A stretch of 64,000 nt of DNA from an uncultured Chlorobiales bacterium (GTDB taxonomy: Bacteria > Bacteroidota > Chlorobiia > Chlorobiales > Chlorobiaceae). Below, in pieces: positions 45,520 through 56,264 of the stretch (positions are counted from its first letter, which is position 1; each line of letters starts with the position of its first letter). The translations under genes and the position numbers were made by a program. The notes under the pieces were generated by a model. The model ran no database searches and was not told where the DNA came from. It saw only the letters and a list, made by a program, of their open reading frames with translations. The stretch lies in NCBI GenBank assembly GCA_903929135.1, contig CAIYTH010000053.1:1-64000 (forward strand). Reading direction: 5' to 3'.

Positions 45520-45945
45520 ATGCCTTCAACCCGATACCGGAGAGTGGTCGCCATCGATTACGGCACCAAGCGCATCGGCGTCGCCAGGAGCGACCCGCTC
45601 GGCATGTTCGCCCAGCCGGTGGGCACCTTCGACATCGATGGCCTGCAGGAGGTTCTGGACGGCCTGCTCCGGCAGGACGGTATCGACCGGATCATCGTCG
45701 GCTATCCGCTGAGCGACCGGGGAACGGCGAACCGCATGACCACGGTGATCGACCGTTTCGTGGAGGAGCTCGTCCGGCTGTTCCCGTCGATCCCCATCGA
45801 GACCGTCGACGAACACAGCTCTTCGAAGGAGGCGCGACGGATACTGGTCGATTCCGGGTCGAGCCGGAAACAGCGCAAGGTCAAGGGGCGTGTCGACACC
45901 GCCGCTGCCTGCGTCATCCTTCAAAGCTACCTTGACTCCGACTGA
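45520..45945 (+). CDS. ruvX: Putative pre-16S rRNA nuclease YqgF/RuvX
   Basis: A 141-aa RNase H-fold protein. RVVAIDYGTKRIGVARSDPLG carries the first catalytic Asp, IIVGYPLSDRGT is the second strand, and the acidic end has VDEHSSSKEARRIL. Long called a Holliday-junction resolvase, it is now known to act in 16S rRNA 5'-end maturation. The ATG at 45520 is chosen because family similarity begins there; the open frame upstream is antisense to the esterase. Confidence 0.93.
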   Translation: MPSTRYRRVVAIDYGTKRIGVARSDPLGMFAQPVGTFDIDGLQEVLDGLLRQDGIDRIIVGYPLSDRGTANRMTTVIDRFVEELVRLFPSIPIETVDEHSSSKEARRILVDSGSSRKQRKVKGRVDTAAACVILQSYLDSD

Positions 45946-46059
45946 CGGGAAGCGGCTGGCAAGGGCTCCTCGCCCATTTTGCGTTTAGCTTTTCGAACGG
46001 GCTTCTGTATCTTCTTGGAATGACGGAATCACTCTCTACCTAACCCCGTTCCAGCCCAC

Positions 46060-46641
46060 ATGACCAATTCGGAAACCCTCGCGATGTTCAAGTCGACCGG
46101 CGCCCTGCTCGACGGCCATTTCAGACTCACTTCAGGACGGCACAGCGACTCCTATTTCCAGTGTGCCAAGGTGCTGCAGCACCCCGAACACCTCTCGGCG
46201 ATCTGCTCGGCCATCGCCGGCCATTTCAGGGACGCGGGAATCACCATGGTCATCTCCCCGGCAATCGGCGGCATCGTGGTCGGCACCGAGACCGGCCGCC
46301 AGCTGGGCGTAACGACCATCTTCGCCGAAAGGAAGGATGGAGTCATGACCATCCGCAGGGGCTTCGTCATCGATCCGTCAGACAAGGTGCTGGTCGTCGA
46401 GGACGTGATCACGACCGGAGGTTCGGTGGCCGAGGTGATCGAACAGGTCAAGGCTGCCGGTGCGACGGTCGCCGGCGTGGGAACGGTGGTCGACCGCAGC
46501 AACGGACGGGTCCGCCTGTCGGACAACCAGTTTTCGCTGCTGTCGCTCGAAGTGGTCAGCCATGCGCCTGAAGAGTGCCCTCTCTGCGGGAAGGGCGTCC
46601 CGATCTACGCCCCGGGCAGCAGGATAAACCCGCAGGGATGA
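46060..46641 (+). CDS. pyrE: Orotate phosphoribosyltransferase
   Basis: A 193-aa type I phosphoribosyltransferase for the fifth step of UMP synthesis. The PRPP loop is [18 protein letters not shown] and the flexible catalytic loop contains [14 protein letters not shown]. The C-terminus holds a CPLC pair, seen in a subgroup of PyrE. It overlaps tyrA by 4 nt (ATGA). Confidence 0.96.
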   Translation: MTNSETLAMFKSTGALLDGHFRLTSGRHSDSYFQCAKVLQHPEHLSAICSAIAGHFRDAGITMVISPAIGGIVVGTETGRQLGVTTIFAERKDGVMTIRRGFVIDPSDKVLVVEDVITTGGSVAEVIEQVKAAGATVAGVGTVVDRSNGRVRLSDNQFSLLSLEVVSHAPEECPLCGKGVPIYAPGSRINPQG

Positions 46642-47519
46642 GCGCGCCCATGCAACCGCATCACATCAACAGAATCTCTTTCGCCGGACTCGGGCTCATC
46701 GGCGCTTCGCTGATGCAGGCCATACGGCGGGCTTCGGAAGAGACCGGCAGGAGCATCGAGCTGATCGGCTGGGATCCAGGGTTCGATCCGAACGACATCA
46801 CCTGCATCACGGGCACCCTCGGGCTCGACCGTTTCGAGGAGGACCCGGCGAAACTGTACGATGCGGACGTCGTCGTGCTCTGCGCCCCGGTGCTCACCAA
46901 CATCGCCCTGCTCGAGCAGGTCAGTCGGCATGCGCCAGCCGGCGTGCTGGTGACCGACGTGTCGAGCACCAAGTCGATGATCGCAGAAAGGGCTTCCGCT
47001 CTCGGGATCGAGTTCATCGGGATGCATCCGATCGCCGGACGTGAGCAGCAGGGATACCTCGCAGCCTCCCCGGAACTGCTCGCCGGCCATCTCCTGATCG
47101 TCTGTTCGGGAGATCGCCTGCCCGAAAACGGTCGCGCCGGAGAATTTTTCGGACTGCTCGAAGCCGCCGGTTGCATACCGACCGTCATGACTCCCGAGGA
47201 GCACGACCGTATCTATGCGAACATCAGCCACCTGCCCCAGCTCATCTCGACCACCCTGATGACATTCTGCCATGAAAACATCGGAAGGTCCGGCCCGGGC
47301 TTCGCCTCCGTGACACGTCTGGCGGGCAGTCCCTGGCCGGTGTGGCGCGACATAGTCTCGACCAACAGCACCAACATCGCCGACGAACTCGACGCGTTTT
47401 CCGCCCGTCTCGCCCATCTCGCAGACGAAGTGCGCGGACTGAAGCTCGACGCCATCGCCGGCGACTTCCGCGAAGCAAACCGGCTCTATCAATCCCTTCA
47501 GCAGAGAGGCAGGACATGA
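46638..47519 (+). CDS. tyrA: Prephenate dehydrogenase
   Basis: A 293-aa NAD(P)-dependent enzyme of tyrosine synthesis. The N-terminal Rossmann loop is [25 protein letters not shown] lies near the active site, and the catalytic His is in [16 protein letters not shown]. No chorismate mutase or ACT domain is fused. The ATG at 46638 overlaps the pyrE stop as ATGA, and its own stop overlaps nadK the same way. Confidence 0.93.
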   Translation: MSAPMQPHHINRISFAGLGLIGASLMQAIRRASEETGRSIELIGWDPGFDPNDITCITGTLGLDRFEEDPAKLYDADVVVLCAPVLTNIALLEQVSRHAPAGVLVTDVSSTKSMIAERASALGIEFIGMHPIAGREQQGYLAASPELLAGHLLIVCSGDRLPENGRAGEFFGLLEAAGCIPTVMTPEEHDRIYANISHLPQLISTTLMTFCHENIGRSGPGFASVTRLAGSPWPVWRDIVSTNSTNIADELDAFSARLAHLADEVRGLKLDAIAGDFREANRLYQSLQQRGRT

Positions 47520-48373
47520 GAATCGCCATCATCGTCAACATCATGCGCGACCGGGCCCTGAAGCTGGCCGGGGATGTCGCCGCCTGGCTCGAAGCGCGCG
47601 GCATCGATTACGTCTACGACACCGAGTCGGCCAGAGCCATCGGCAGTCCGAAATCGGCCAGCGTGGAGACGCTGAACAGCATCTGCGACGTGTTCGTATC
47701 GCTCGGCGGGGACGGCACCCTGCTGTTCGCATCTCACTATTCCCTGGCAAAACCGGTGCTCGGCATCAATGTCGGCAACCTCGGGTTCCTGACCGAATTC
47801 AGCCCTGATGAGCTGATCCCGTCGCTCGAGCAGGTGGTGAGCGGCAATTATTCGATCCATACCCGTTCCCAGCTCGAGGCGACCATCGACATCGACGGAA
47901 CGATGAAGCAGCTGACCGCCCTGAACGACGTGGTCATCGAAAAAGGCACCTACTCCCGCATCCCGACCTTCGTCATCCGGCTCGATGAAGAGATCCTCGG
48001 CTCCTACCGCGCCGACGGCATCATCATCGCAACCTCAACGGGATCGACGGCTTACTCCCTTTCTGCCGGCGGGCCGATCATCGCCCCGAAATCGAATGTG
48101 TTCGTCATCACGCCGATCTGTCCCCACATGCTGACAGTCAGGCCGATCGTCATCAGCGACGACAAGCTCATCCGCGTCTCGGTAGAGGCCCCCGACGGCG
48201 AATTCCCGCTGAACGTCGACGGCCACCTGCGAAAGATGCTTGATCCCGGCGAGATCGTCTCGGTCAGAAAATCCCCGCAGGCCATCAACCTGGTGGCGAA
48301 CGAGAAAAGAAACTACTGCGAAATCCTTCGCACCAAGCTGCTCTGGGGCCACGAACATCCTGCAGGCCAGTAG
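47516..48373 (+). CDS. nadK: NAD kinase
   Basis: A 285-aa kinase making NADP from [18 protein letters not shown] is the GGDG active-site motif and [14 protein letters not shown] the NAD-binding NxGxLGF motif; the C-terminal beta-rich domain has [17 protein letters not shown] 47516 overlaps the tyrA stop by 4 nt, completing a three-gene coupled set. Confidence 0.97.
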   Translation: MRIAIIVNIMRDRALKLAGDVAAWLEARGIDYVYDTESARAIGSPKSASVETLNSICDVFVSLGGDGTLLFASHYSLAKPVLGINVGNLGFLTEFSPDELIPSLEQVVSGNYSIHTRSQLEATIDIDGTMKQLTALNDVVIEKGTYSRIPTFVIRLDEEILGSYRADGIIIATSTGSTAYSLSAGGPIIAPKSNVFVITPICPHMLTVRPIVISDDKLIRVSVEAPDGEFPLNVDGHLRKMLDPGEIVSVRKSPQAINLVANEKRNYCEILRTKLLWGHEHPAGQ

Positions 48374-48411
48374 CTCTCGCGCTTTCAGTAACCATATTCA
48401 CTTCCGGCCTC

Positions 48412-49866
48412 ATGACCGAGCGCATAAGCCCCGAATCGATGCACCGCATTCTCGGGATACCACCCTCCACGCCGCTTACCCCGTCAGCCATGGCTTCGGC
48501 GCTGAAGGTGGCATTCTGCCCGCTTCATGACCCGAATCAACGGCTGGAACGCTTCACGACCGCACTGCAGGGGGCATTGAAGGCATGCGGCGCCTGCGTC
48601 CTCGGCGACGGGGAGGCTGCGGGAGCGGACGGGCGCATCATGGCGGGCACGGTGGTCATCGCTCCGGGAAGCTATCCGGACCACCTGCTGCCGATCAACC
48701 GGGTATCGACGCTGTACAACAACGTCATCGTGGGCATCTACGACGAACCGCCGCCGGTCGCACAGGGCGATGAGCCCCAGAAGGCGCTCGACGCCGTCGT
48801 CGGCAGGCTGGCCTGGGACATGGTGCACCTGGTGATCTACGTGACCGGCATTTCATGGACCATCTGCAGCATGAACGGCGGAGTCACCTCTTTCGACACG
48901 CCGCTTCCAGAGATCCGCGACGTCCTCGACACCCTCGTCCCCAAACTGACGGCGCAGGTCGTGCCGCCGAGAGCCGGGGAGATCGACACCTTTCACGAAG
49001 CCCTCGATACCTCGACAGGCGCCTTTGCAACCGTCGCCAGGGACTTCGTCGAATGCGGAATGATCTGGGAGGGCAACCCCCTGCTCATGAGCCACACGTC
49101 AAGGGATGGGCTTGCCTACAGGAGTGGATTCTTCCGGAAGATCGTGGCCCGATACCTCGACGACCGGAGCGGCATGAGCTACGGTTTTTTCGCAAGGCAG
49201 CTGCCGCTGCACGCTGCGCCTGCGATCGACGCCGACAGGAGCGGCCACCTACTCCGGGAGGAGTCCGTCGAAGTCAGTATTGCCGGAAGGGTGCTGCGAG
49301 TCCCCATACCCGAAGTCCGTGTCGTCACCACCAGGTCCGGATGCAGGAAAACGGCCGTCGACAGCCGTTATGACCTCGTCGAGACCGGGATCAGGCAGGG
49401 CCGGGCATGGCTCGCCACCCCGGCGGGACTGCCCAGGGAGCTCGCCGTGCGTCCCTCGTTCGACACCCTGACCATCGTTGCCCATGCCGTCGGGAACGCC
49501 ATGGCGTCGAGCATCCTCCAGGCGTTGAGGCCGGAAGCAAGCTTTCCGGAACGGCTTCGTGCGTCAGGAGCATCCATGACCCACTGGCACCACTATCCGG
49601 AAGAGAGCTCCCTGCCTATCGGTTACATCGTCCACGGAAACGGCAATCCGCCGGTATCCTGCTCGACACCGCAATCGGCGGCCTACAGCCTGCTGGGAAA
49701 ACTCGATGCCCTCGATCGGGCGATCGCCGAGGGGTCGGAATATCTCGGGGATGTGCACATCGAACCGGGACACGGCACGAACATGGTAGGTACGCTGTCG
49801 CTGACCGAAACGGCAAAAACGTTGAACAGGGAGATTCTCGTGGAAACGGTCGCAACCCCGGCCTGA
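48412..49866 (+). CDS. Unknown 484-aa soluble protein
   Basis: A 484-aa protein with no signal peptide and no membrane helix. I do not recognise a family. Visible stretches are VIAPGSYPDHLLPINRVSTLYNN, DMVHLVIYVTGISWTICSMNGG, MTHWHHYPEESSLPIGYIVHG (three histidines and two acids, a possible metal site) and a well-ordered C-terminus. Codon use matches its neighbours, so it is native. It follows nadK by 38 nt and could be the fourth gene of that operon. Confidence 0.75.
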   Translation: MTERISPESMHRILGIPPSTPLTPSAMASALKVAFCPLHDPNQRLERFTTALQGALKACGACVLGDGEAAGADGRIMAGTVVIAPGSYPDHLLPINRVSTLYNNVIVGIYDEPPPVAQGDEPQKALDAVVGRLAWDMVHLVIYVTGISWTICSMNGGVTSFDTPLPEIRDVLDTLVPKLTAQVVPPRAGEIDTFHEALDTSTGAFATVARDFVECGMIWEGNPLLMSHTSRDGLAYRSGFFRKIVARYLDDRSGMSYGFFARQLPLHAAPAIDADRSGHLLREESVEVSIAGRVLRVPIPEVRVVTTRSGCRKTAVDSRYDLVETGIRQGRAWLATPAGLPRELAVRPSFDTLTIVAHAVGNAMASSILQALRPEASFPERLRASGASMTHWHHYPEESSLPIGYIVHGNGNPPVSCSTPQSAAYSLLGKLDALDRAIAEGSEYLGDVHIEPGHGTNMVGTLSLTETAKTLNREILVETVATPA

Positions 49867-49950
49867 AAGCCGGACGACGTCAGCGAGCGACAGAAATCGA
49901 TGCAGGCAGGTTCGCCTCACCGTTGAAAGAGTGGTTTCGCCTGGGGCGTG

Positions 49951-50499
49951 TCAGCCTTGAGCGGGATTTTCGCCGTACGCCCAGCGACCCTGGTGCTCGA
50001 GGATCATTTCGATGATCTCCCGTATGCACCCCCGCCCTCCTTCGTAGACAGAAATATAGGCGACCCGGTTGCGCAGGTACTCGACGCCGTTGATGGTCGT
50101 GACCGGCAGGCCGACCTTCCTGAGAATGTCCAGCTCATCGATATCGTCGGCGATGCATGCGCACTCCTCATCCTTGAGTCCGTAACGCTGCTTGAACGAC
50201 TCGTAGGCATCGAGCAGGTCACCGCCTTCAAGATAGAGGTCCATGGCCCCGGCCGCCTCGAGCAGCGGCTGGTAGACGGTCGTATTCCGTCCGGAGATAA
50301 CGGCAATGCGCATGCCGCTTCGCAAAGCCTCCCTGATGGCTACGATATCGCGGGCGTAGAGACTGGGCAGTTCCCTGCCCGCGCTGTCCAGGGTGATGGT
50401 TCCGTTCGTCAGCACGCCGTCGACCGGAAAGAGAAGGGCCTTGATGCCGTCGAGAGCGGCACCGACCTGGGAAGAGGGATCAGCCTGGAAAGGCTGCAT
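49951..50499 (-). CDS. kdsC: KdsC-like HAD protein without the nucleophile Asp
   Basis: A 182-aa HAD-superfamily protein resembling KDO-8-phosphate phosphatase: GIKALLFPVDGVLTNGTI (motif I), AVISGRNT (motif II) and CIADDIDELDILRKVGLP (motif III). In active KdsC motif I reads D-V-D-G-V-L-T; here the nucleophile is Pro (codon 50425-50427) while the second Asp is kept. The gene lies 39 nt past kdsA (TTG start at 50523 is also possible, 8 residues longer). Position argues for a role in KDO synthesis, but phosphatase activity is doubtful. Confidence 0.8.
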   Translation of the reverse strand: MQPFQADPSSQVGAALDGIKALLFPVDGVLTNGTITLDSAGRELPSLYARDIVAIREALRSGMRIAVISGRNTTVYQPLLEAAGAMDLYLEGGDLLDAYESFKQRYGLKDEECACIADDIDELDILRKVGLPVTTINGVEYLRNRVAYISVYEGGRGCIREIIEMILEHQGRWAYGENPAQG

Positions 50500-50538
50500 A
50501 CCGAAAAACTGGAAAGAGCTCAAGGCAGTAGTGATTGG

Positions 50539-51369
50539 TTACCGTGAATGAATCGTCTGCACGCAGGCCTGAATCTGCAGCAGTTCCCTGATCATGGGTC
50601 CGAAATCTCCGAGCGCCACCTGGGTGGCCGAGTCGGACATGGCCCGCACAGGATCGGGATGCACTTCAAAAAAGAGACCGTCGATGCCGGTGGCTACCGC
50701 TGCGCGGGCAAGCGGCATCAGGAACCTCCGGTCGCCGCCGGAGGCGCCTGAAGCTGCGCCGGGAAGCTGTACGCTGTGGGTGGCGTCGAAAACGACGGGC
50801 CAGCCGGAATCTCCCATGATGGGGAGCGACCTGAAGTCGACCACGAGATTATGATAGCCGAATGTGGTGCCGCGTTCGGTCAGCATGATCTTCCTGTTGC
50901 CGGTCGAGGCGGCTTTTTCAGCCGCATAGGCCATGTCGCCCGGCGCCATGAACTGACCTTTCTTGATGTTCACCGCAAGGCCGGTCGAAGCTGCGGCCAC
51001 CAGCAGATCGGTCTGGCGGCAGAGGAAGGCCGGGATCTGGAGCACATCGACGTATGGCGCGGCAAGCTCGACCTCGCCGGTCTCGTGAACGTCGGTCAGG
51101 ACGGGCATGCCGAATGTCTCGCGTACTTCCGAAAGGATTTCGAGCGCTTCACGGTCGCCGATGCCGGTAAACGACGCAGACGAAGAGCGGTTCGCCTTTC
51201 GGTACGACCCCTTGAAGATGACCGGAACATGCTCCTCCTTCCGGATGCGGTCAAGCGCGGCTGCAACCTGAAGGGCCATATCGCGGCTTTCGATCAGGCA
51301 CGGCCCGGCGATGAGGAACAACCCCTTCGGGCCTGGAAGTTCAAGTGAACCGATCGTGAACTTTTGCAT
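50539..51369 (-). CDS. kdsA: 3-deoxy-8-phosphooctulonate synthase
   Basis: A 276-aa TIM-barrel aldolase condensing PEP with arabinose-5-phosphate to KDO-8-phosphate, the first dedicated step towards the KDO of lipopolysaccharide. The start [28 protein letters not shown] and [11 protein letters not shown] are family signatures. It diverges from the clpB C-half with 127 nt between. Confidence 0.96.
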   Translation of the reverse strand: MQKFTIGSLELPGPKGLFLIAGPCLIESRDMALQVAAALDRIRKEEHVPVIFKGSYRKANRSSSASFTGIGDREALEILSEVRETFGMPVLTDVHETGEVELAAPYVDVLQIPAFLCRQTDLLVAAASTGLAVNIKKGQFMAPGDMAYAAEKAASTGNRKIMLTERGTTFGYHNLVVDFRSLPIMGDSGWPVVFDATHSVQLPGAASGASGGDRRFLMPLARAAVATGIDGLFFEVHPDPVRAMSDSATQVALGDFGPMIRELLQIQACVQTIHSR

Positions 51370-51496
51370 GCGTTATCCCGTTAATCAAGAGAGCCGGAGA
51401 GAACAGGCGTCCGGCGCGTTTCATCATCTTTTTTCAAGCCTTCAATTTACACATTAATTTGTCTTTTCATCTGTCCGACAACAAGCCACCAGCACT

Positions 51497-52819
51497 ATGA
51501 ACACCGCAGACACCAGACAGCGGCTTCAGGATATCGAAAAGCAGATCGCCAGCCTTCGCGAGGAGCAGGTGACGGTCAAGGCGCGATGGGACGCCGAGAA
51601 AGAGCTGATACAAGCCTCGCGCCGCATGAAGTCCGAAATCGAGGAGCTTCGTGTCCAGGCTGAGAACTATGAACGCAGCGGCGACTACGGCAAGGTAGCC
51701 GAGATACGCTACGGCAAGATCGCCGGGCTCGAACACGAACTTGAGGAGAACGCCAGGAAGATCGATGCCAAGCAGGCTGCCGGAGACCTGATCATGAAGG
51801 AGGAGATCGATGCCGGGGATATCGCCGACATCGTCTCCCGATGGACAGGCATTCCCGTGAGCAAGATGCTCCAGTCAGAGCGGCAGAAGCTGCTCGGCAT
51901 CGAGGCGGAACTGCACCGCAGGGTCATCGGGCAGGACGAAGCCGTCAAGGCCGTCAGCGAAGCCGTCAAGCGTTCACGCGCAGGCATGGGCGACGAAAAG
52001 CGCCCCATCGGCTCCTTCATTTTCCTCGGTCCGACGGGCGTCGGCAAGACCGAACTGGCCCGAACCCTTGCCGAATACCTGTTCGACGACGAGGATGCCA
52101 TGATCCGCATCGACATGAGCGAATACATGGAGTCGCACACCGTCAGCCGGCTCGTCGGCGCGCCTCCGGGCTACGTCGGCTACGAAGAGGGCGGGCAGCT
52201 TACCGAAGCCGTCCGACGCAAGCCGTTCTCGGTGGTGCTGCTCGACGAGATCGAGAAGGCGCATCCGGACGTCTTCAACATCCTGCTGCAGATCCTCGAC
52301 GACGGGCGCCTTACCGACAGCAAGGGGCGTACGGTGAACTTCAAGAACACCATCATCATCATGACGAGCAACATCGGGGCACACCTGATCCAGAGCGAAA
52401 TGGAGAAGGTCGACGGCACGCCGTCGGAAGAGGCGCTCGCCGGCCTGCAGAAAAAGCTGTTCCAGCTCCTCAAGCAGCAGGTTCGCCCGGAGTTCCTGAA
52501 CCGTATCGACGAGATCATCCTCTTCACGCCGCTGACACGCGATGACCTCAAGAAGATCGTGACCATCCAGTTCAACCGCATCAGCGAGCTTGCCATGCGG
52601 CAGAGGATCTCCCTCACCATCACCGAAGAGGCCCTCATGTGGCTTGCAAGGACCGGATTCGACCCGGCTTTCGGCGCACGTCCGCTCAAGCGCGTCATGC
52701 AGCGCAAGATCACCAACCGCCTGTCGGAGATGATCCTTGGCGGTCAGGTGGAGGAGGGAGACACCGTCGAGATCGGCCTTGAAGGCGAGGCCATCACGAT
52801 GGCAAAAAAAGCGGCTTGA
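51497..52819 (+). CDS. clpB: ClpB C-terminal half: M domain remainder plus second AAA+ domain
   Basis: A 440-aa protein equal to the second half of ClpB. Residues 1-100 are the rest of the coiled-coil M domain ([18 protein letters not shown] ... [21 protein letters not shown]), followed by NBD2: [14 protein letters not shown], Walker A GPTGVGKT (178-185), [14 protein letters not shown] pore loop, Walker [14 protein letters not shown] and [11 protein letters not shown] sensor 2. Its start continues almost exactly where the product of 24155-25480 ends. Alone it lacks the N domain and NBD1. Own ATG and promoter region, divergent from kdsA. Confidence 0.94.
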   Translation: MNTADTRQRLQDIEKQIASLREEQVTVKARWDAEKELIQASRRMKSEIEELRVQAENYERSGDYGKVAEIRYGKIAGLEHELEENARKIDAKQAAGDLIMKEEIDAGDIADIVSRWTGIPVSKMLQSERQKLLGIEAELHRRVIGQDEAVKAVSEAVKRSRAGMGDEKRPIGSFIFLGPTGVGKTELARTLAEYLFDDEDAMIRIDMSEYMESHTVSRLVGAPPGYVGYEEGGQLTEAVRRKPFSVVLLDEIEKAHPDVFNILLQILDDGRLTDSKGRTVNFKNTIIIMTSNIGAHLIQSEMEKVDGTPSEEALAGLQKKLFQLLKQQVRPEFLNRIDEIILFTPLTRDDLKKIVTIQFNRISELAMRQRISLTITEEALMWLARTGFDPAFGARPLKRVMQRKITNRLSEMILGGQVEEGDTVEIGLEGEAITMAKKAA

Positions 52820-52885
52820 CATGGAACGCCTATTCCTGTATGTTGACTAGGAAAGTTACTCCCTGACCGCTCGTCTCCATTGCCA

Positions 52886-54010
52886 ATGAAAAGGCTCCTC
52901 CTTGTCCTGACGTTCATACTGGCCCTGGCCGAATCCGCCGAAGCTTCCTCGCGAAGAACGGACAGCCTGACGGTGAAGATCGGCCAGATGCTCATGATCG
53001 GCTTCAGGGGGCTCGACGCGAAAAGCGAACCGAGGCTCGAAAAGGACATCCGCACTAGGCGCATCGGGGGCGTCGTGCTGTTCGATTACGATGTGCCGTC
53101 CGCCTCGACGGTGCGAAACATCGAGTCTCCCGATCAGGTCATGCGTCTGGTTTCCAAACTCCAGGAGATGTCATCGATCCCGCTCTTCGTTGCGATCGAC
53201 CAGGAAGGCGGGCGCATCAGCCGCCTCAAACCGGCCAGGGGATTCCCGAAGAGCCTCTCGGCCGCCCACCTCGGGAGACTCGACAATGCCGACAGCACAC
53301 GCGTGGCCGCCGCTGCTTCGGCCTCTCTGCTCAGGCGCCTGAAGATCAACATGGACCTCGCGCCGGACGTCGACCTGAACGTCAACCCCGACAACCCCGT
53401 TATCGGAAAGCTCGACAGGAGCTTTTCGGGCGACCACCGGATCGTGACGCGCCATGCGCGGATCTTCATCGAACAGTTCCGCGCAGCAGGCATCATCCCG
53501 GTGCTCAAGCACTTCCCGGGTCACGGCAGCTCGACGACGGACACGCACAGGGACTTCACCGACGTGACGGCGACCTGGTCGAAAAATGAGCTGGAACCTT
53601 ACAGGGCACTCATCAGGGAGGGTTATGACGACCCGGTCATGACGGCCCACGTCTTCAACGCCAGGCTCGACAGCCTGCACCCGGCAACCCTCTCGAAAGC
53701 CATCATCGGCGGCATGCTGCGCCACGACCTCGGGTTCAGGGGCGTCGTCGTCAGCGACGACATGCAGATGAAGGCCATCGCCGGCCTTTACGGACTCGAA
53801 CAGGCCATCAGCCTCGCCATCGGGGCCGGGGCGGACATCCTGCTCTTCGGCAACAACGCCTCGACATATGAACCTGAAATAGCTGAAAAAGCGGCCGGAA
53901 TCATCAGAAAACTGGTCAAACAGGGAGTCGTCACGCCCCGGAGAATCGACGAATCTTACCGGCGCATCATGGACCTGAAACAGAGAACCCTTTATCACCC
54001 CCCTCAATGA
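52886..54010 (+). CDS. nagZ: Exported glycoside hydrolase family 3, beta-N-acetylhexosaminidase type
   Basis: A 374-aa protein with a signal peptide (RLLLVLTFILALAESAEA) and a GH3 barrel: QMLMIGFRG, DQEGGRISRLKP, KHFPGHGSSTTDTHRDF (the NagZ catalytic His/Asp loop) and VVSDDMQMKAI (nucleophile Asp). It probably trims GlcNAc from peptidoglycan fragments. ATG 52886 gives a normal signal peptide; a TTG two codons upstream is less likely. It overlaps sixA by 4 nt. Confidence 0.92.
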   Translation: MKRLLLVLTFILALAESAEASSRRTDSLTVKIGQMLMIGFRGLDAKSEPRLEKDIRTRRIGGVVLFDYDVPSASTVRNIESPDQVMRLVSKLQEMSSIPLFVAIDQEGGRISRLKPARGFPKSLSAAHLGRLDNADSTRVAAAASASLLRRLKINMDLAPDVDLNVNPDNPVIGKLDRSFSGDHRIVTRHARIFIEQFRAAGIIPVLKHFPGHGSSTTDTHRDFTDVTATWSKNELEPYRALIREGYDDPVMTAHVFNARLDSLHPATLSKAIIGGMLRHDLGFRGVVVSDDMQMKAIAGLYGLEQAISLAIGAGADILLFGNNASTYEPEIAEKAAGIIRKLVKQGVVTPRRIDESYRRIMDLKQRTLYHPPQ

Positions 54011-54501
54011 ACAGTATTTACCTTGTACGTCACGCAAATTCGGGTTGGGAGAACGCACAGGTTACCGATTTCGAACGTACGCTGAGCGCAAAGGGCCGAA
54101 AGGAGGCCGCCGAGATGGCCCTGCGCCTGTTCGAAAAAGGGGTTCGCCCGGATCTTATCGTATCCAGCCCTGCCGGCAGGGCCCTCGAGACGGCCGAAAT
54201 CTTCGCTGAGAGGTTCGATTACTCGCCGGAATACATCATGAAAAAGATCGAGATCTACGACGGGGACGTCGAGATGCTTGCAGGAATCGTCCGGGAACTG
54301 CCCCGGGAGCGACAGACCGTCATCGTTTTCGGCCACAATCCGACCATCAGCCATTTCGCATCGTGGCTTTCAGGCAAACTGCTGGGACAGATGCAGACCT
54401 GCGGCATCGTACGGATCGATCTCGGCAAAGTCAACTGGTCGACGATAAAAAAGGATTGCGGGAAAGCGGTCTGGAACGGTCATCCGAAAAACGGTCAATA
54501 G
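54007..54501 (+). CDS. sixA: Phosphohistidine phosphatase SixA-like
   Basis: A 164-aa histidine phosphatase. The start [14 protein letters not shown] contains the R-H motif (H9), [14 protein letters not shown] the second Arg, and [17 protein letters not shown] the second His. SixA removes phosphate from histidine kinases or from HPr-like carriers; an HPr gene lies at 19.7 kb. Translationally coupled to nagZ; its end overlaps the convergent gpsA by 7 nt. Confidence 0.9.
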   Translation: MNSIYLVRHANSGWENAQVTDFERTLSAKGRKEAAEMALRLFEKGVRPDLIVSSPAGRALETAEIFAERFDYSPEYIMKKIEIYDGDVEMLAGIVRELPRERQTVIVFGHNPTISHFASWLSGKLLGQMQTCGIVRIDLGKVNWSTIKKDCGKAVWNGHPKNGQ

Positions 54502-55496
54502 TTCTCGGCCTTCGGTTCACGGGCCATGAGTTCGAGAATCGCCTGCTGGGCAGGCTTGCCTTCGAACAGCATCTCATAGACGGCGCGGGTGATGGGCATA
54601 TCGAGGCCGAGCCCGGCTGAAAGCTCCACGACGGCCCTGCAGGTAAGCACCCCTTCGGCAACCATGTTCATCTCGCTGATCACCTCTTCGAGTTTCCTTC
54701 CCTTGCCGATCTGCTCCCCGACATAACGATTGCGGCTGTGCCTCGAGAGGCAGGTCACCACAAGGTCGCCGATGCCGGACAGGCCTGACATGGTCACCGG
54801 GTCGGCCCCGAGCTTCGCGCTGAGCCGCGATATCTCGGCCAGCCCGCGGGTGATGATGGCAGCCTTGGCATGATCGCCGAATCCCAGCCCGTCCGATCTG
54901 CCGGCGGCGATGGCAATGATGTTCTTGACCGAACCTGCAATCTCGACACCGATCAGGTCGGTGTTGACATAGACCCGGAAAAGGCGTGTGTGGAAAGCAT
55001 CCTGCACCCGGCGGGCGGTCTCTTCTGAGCAAGAGCAGGCCACGACGGTCGTCGGCTGCTCGTGAGCGACCTCTTCGGCATGGCTCGGGCCGTAAAGAGC
55101 GGCGACCTGGGACGGAGTCAGTCCGGGCAGGGTTTCGAGCAGCACCTGGGACATCCTCTTGCCGGTCTTCAGTTCGATGCCCTTGGCCACGTTGACGATG
55201 ATCTTGCCTTCAAGGGAAACGTCGGCGAAGGCCTCGGCGGTCTGTCGAAGCGCCTGGGAAGGTACCGCAGTCACCACGATCTCCGCCTCGCGGACGACAT
55301 CATGAAGCCCTTCGACGACATGGAGCGAAGGAGGAAACATGACTCCCTTGAGGTAACGTTTGTTCTCCCGTTCCGCCTCGAGGGCCCGGGCGAATTCGGG
55401 CCGATGCGCCCAGAGGAGCACTTCGTGACCCTTGGATGCAAGCAGCACGGCAAGGGTCGTACCCCAGCTTCCGGCACCAAGAACGGCGATTTTCAT
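54495..55496 (-). CDS. gpsA: Glycerol-3-phosphate dehydrogenase [NAD(P)+]
   Basis: A 333-aa enzyme reducing dihydroxyacetone phosphate to sn-glycerol-3-phosphate for phospholipids. The cofactor loop is [30 protein letters not shown], and [32 protein letters not shown] holds the catalytic Lys. ATG 55496 starts MKIAVLG, as in the family. It follows plsY by 16 nt; the two act in successive steps of lipid synthesis. Confidence 0.97.
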   Translation of the reverse strand: MKIAVLGAGSWGTTLAVLLASKGHEVLLWAHRPEFARALEAERENKRYLKGVMFPPSLHVVEGLHDVVREAEIVVTAVPSQALRQTAEAFADVSLEGKIIVNVAKGIELKTGKRMSQVLLETLPGLTPSQVAALYGPSHAEEVAHEQPTTVVACSCSEETARRVQDAFHTRLFRVYVNTDLIGVEIAGSVKNIIAIAAGRSDGLGFGDHAKAAIITRGLAEISRLSAKLGADPVTMSGLSGIGDLVVTCLSRHSRNRYVGEQIGKGRKLEEVISEMNMVAEGVLTCRAVVELSAGLGLDMPITRAVYEMLFEGKPAQQAILELMAREPKAENY

Positions 55497-55512
55497 GGGG
55501 GAGCGTCGGGCT

Positions 55513-56220
55513 TCAGGCATGTCGCCCGAAGGTCAGGCGGTTTTCAGTGCCCGAAAGCAGCCTCCTGATGTTTGCCCGATGGGTATAGATGATCGCTGCG
55601 GCCACGATGAGCCCGAATATGAGCAGGTGATAATCGAGGCTGTCATGCACGAACCATCTGGCGCCGAACACCTTCACGTAGTAGTCCAGGCCGCCGCCGA
55701 GTTCGAAGATGTACTTGCGGATGGCGATAATGAGCGGAAAGGCCAGGGCGGCAAGAATCGAACCGAGCGATACGTACCGGGACAACCACACGGCCAGCGC
55801 AAACACGCCCATCACCATCAGCATGCTCACCGGGGCGATGCCGATCAGCATGCCGGCGGCCGTGCTGACCCCCTTGCCGCCCTTGAAGCCGGCAAAGACC
55901 GTGAAAACATGGCCGATGACGGCGGCCATGCCGGCGATCAGGCTCAGGGCAACCTCATTGAGGTCCGGAAAGGTGCCGACAGGATGTGCCTTGAAGAAGG
56001 AGACGACATAGACCGAGGCTACCGTACCCTTGACGATGTCGATGATCGTCACGGCGAGACCGGTCTTCCATCCCAGCACCCTGAAGGCGTTCGTGCCTCC
56101 GGCGTTGCCGCTGCCGTACTGGCGGATATCGATACCCTTGAGCAGCTTGCCCGCAATGATGCTGCTCGGGATCGAACCGATAAGGTAGGATATAACGATG
56201 ATGGACAGCAAAGTTTGCAT
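55513..56220 (-). CDS. plsY: Glycerol-3-phosphate acyltransferase PlsY
   Basis: A 235-aa membrane acyltransferase moving the acyl group from acyl-phosphate to glycerol-3-phosphate. Motif 1 is [14 protein letters not shown], motif 2 [17 protein letters not shown], with six or so membrane segments. Slightly longer than the usual 195-210 aa. It feeds on the product of the gpsA enzyme encoded right after it. Confidence 0.96.
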   Translation of the reverse strand: MQTLLSIIVISYLIGSIPSSIIAGKLLKGIDIRQYGSGNAGGTNAFRVLGWKTGLAVTIIDIVKGTVASVYVVSFFKAHPVGTFPDLNEVALSLIAGMAAVIGHVFTVFAGFKGGKGVSTAAGMLIGIAPVSMLMVMGVFALAVWLSRYVSLGSILAALAFPLIIAIRKYIFELGGGLDYYVKVFGARWFVHDSLDYHLLIFGLIVAAAIIYTHRANIRRLLSGTENRLTFGRHA

Positions 56221-56264
56221 ACAGGTCCAGTTTGGATGATGAACTGACTTTCTCCCGCAGGGCG

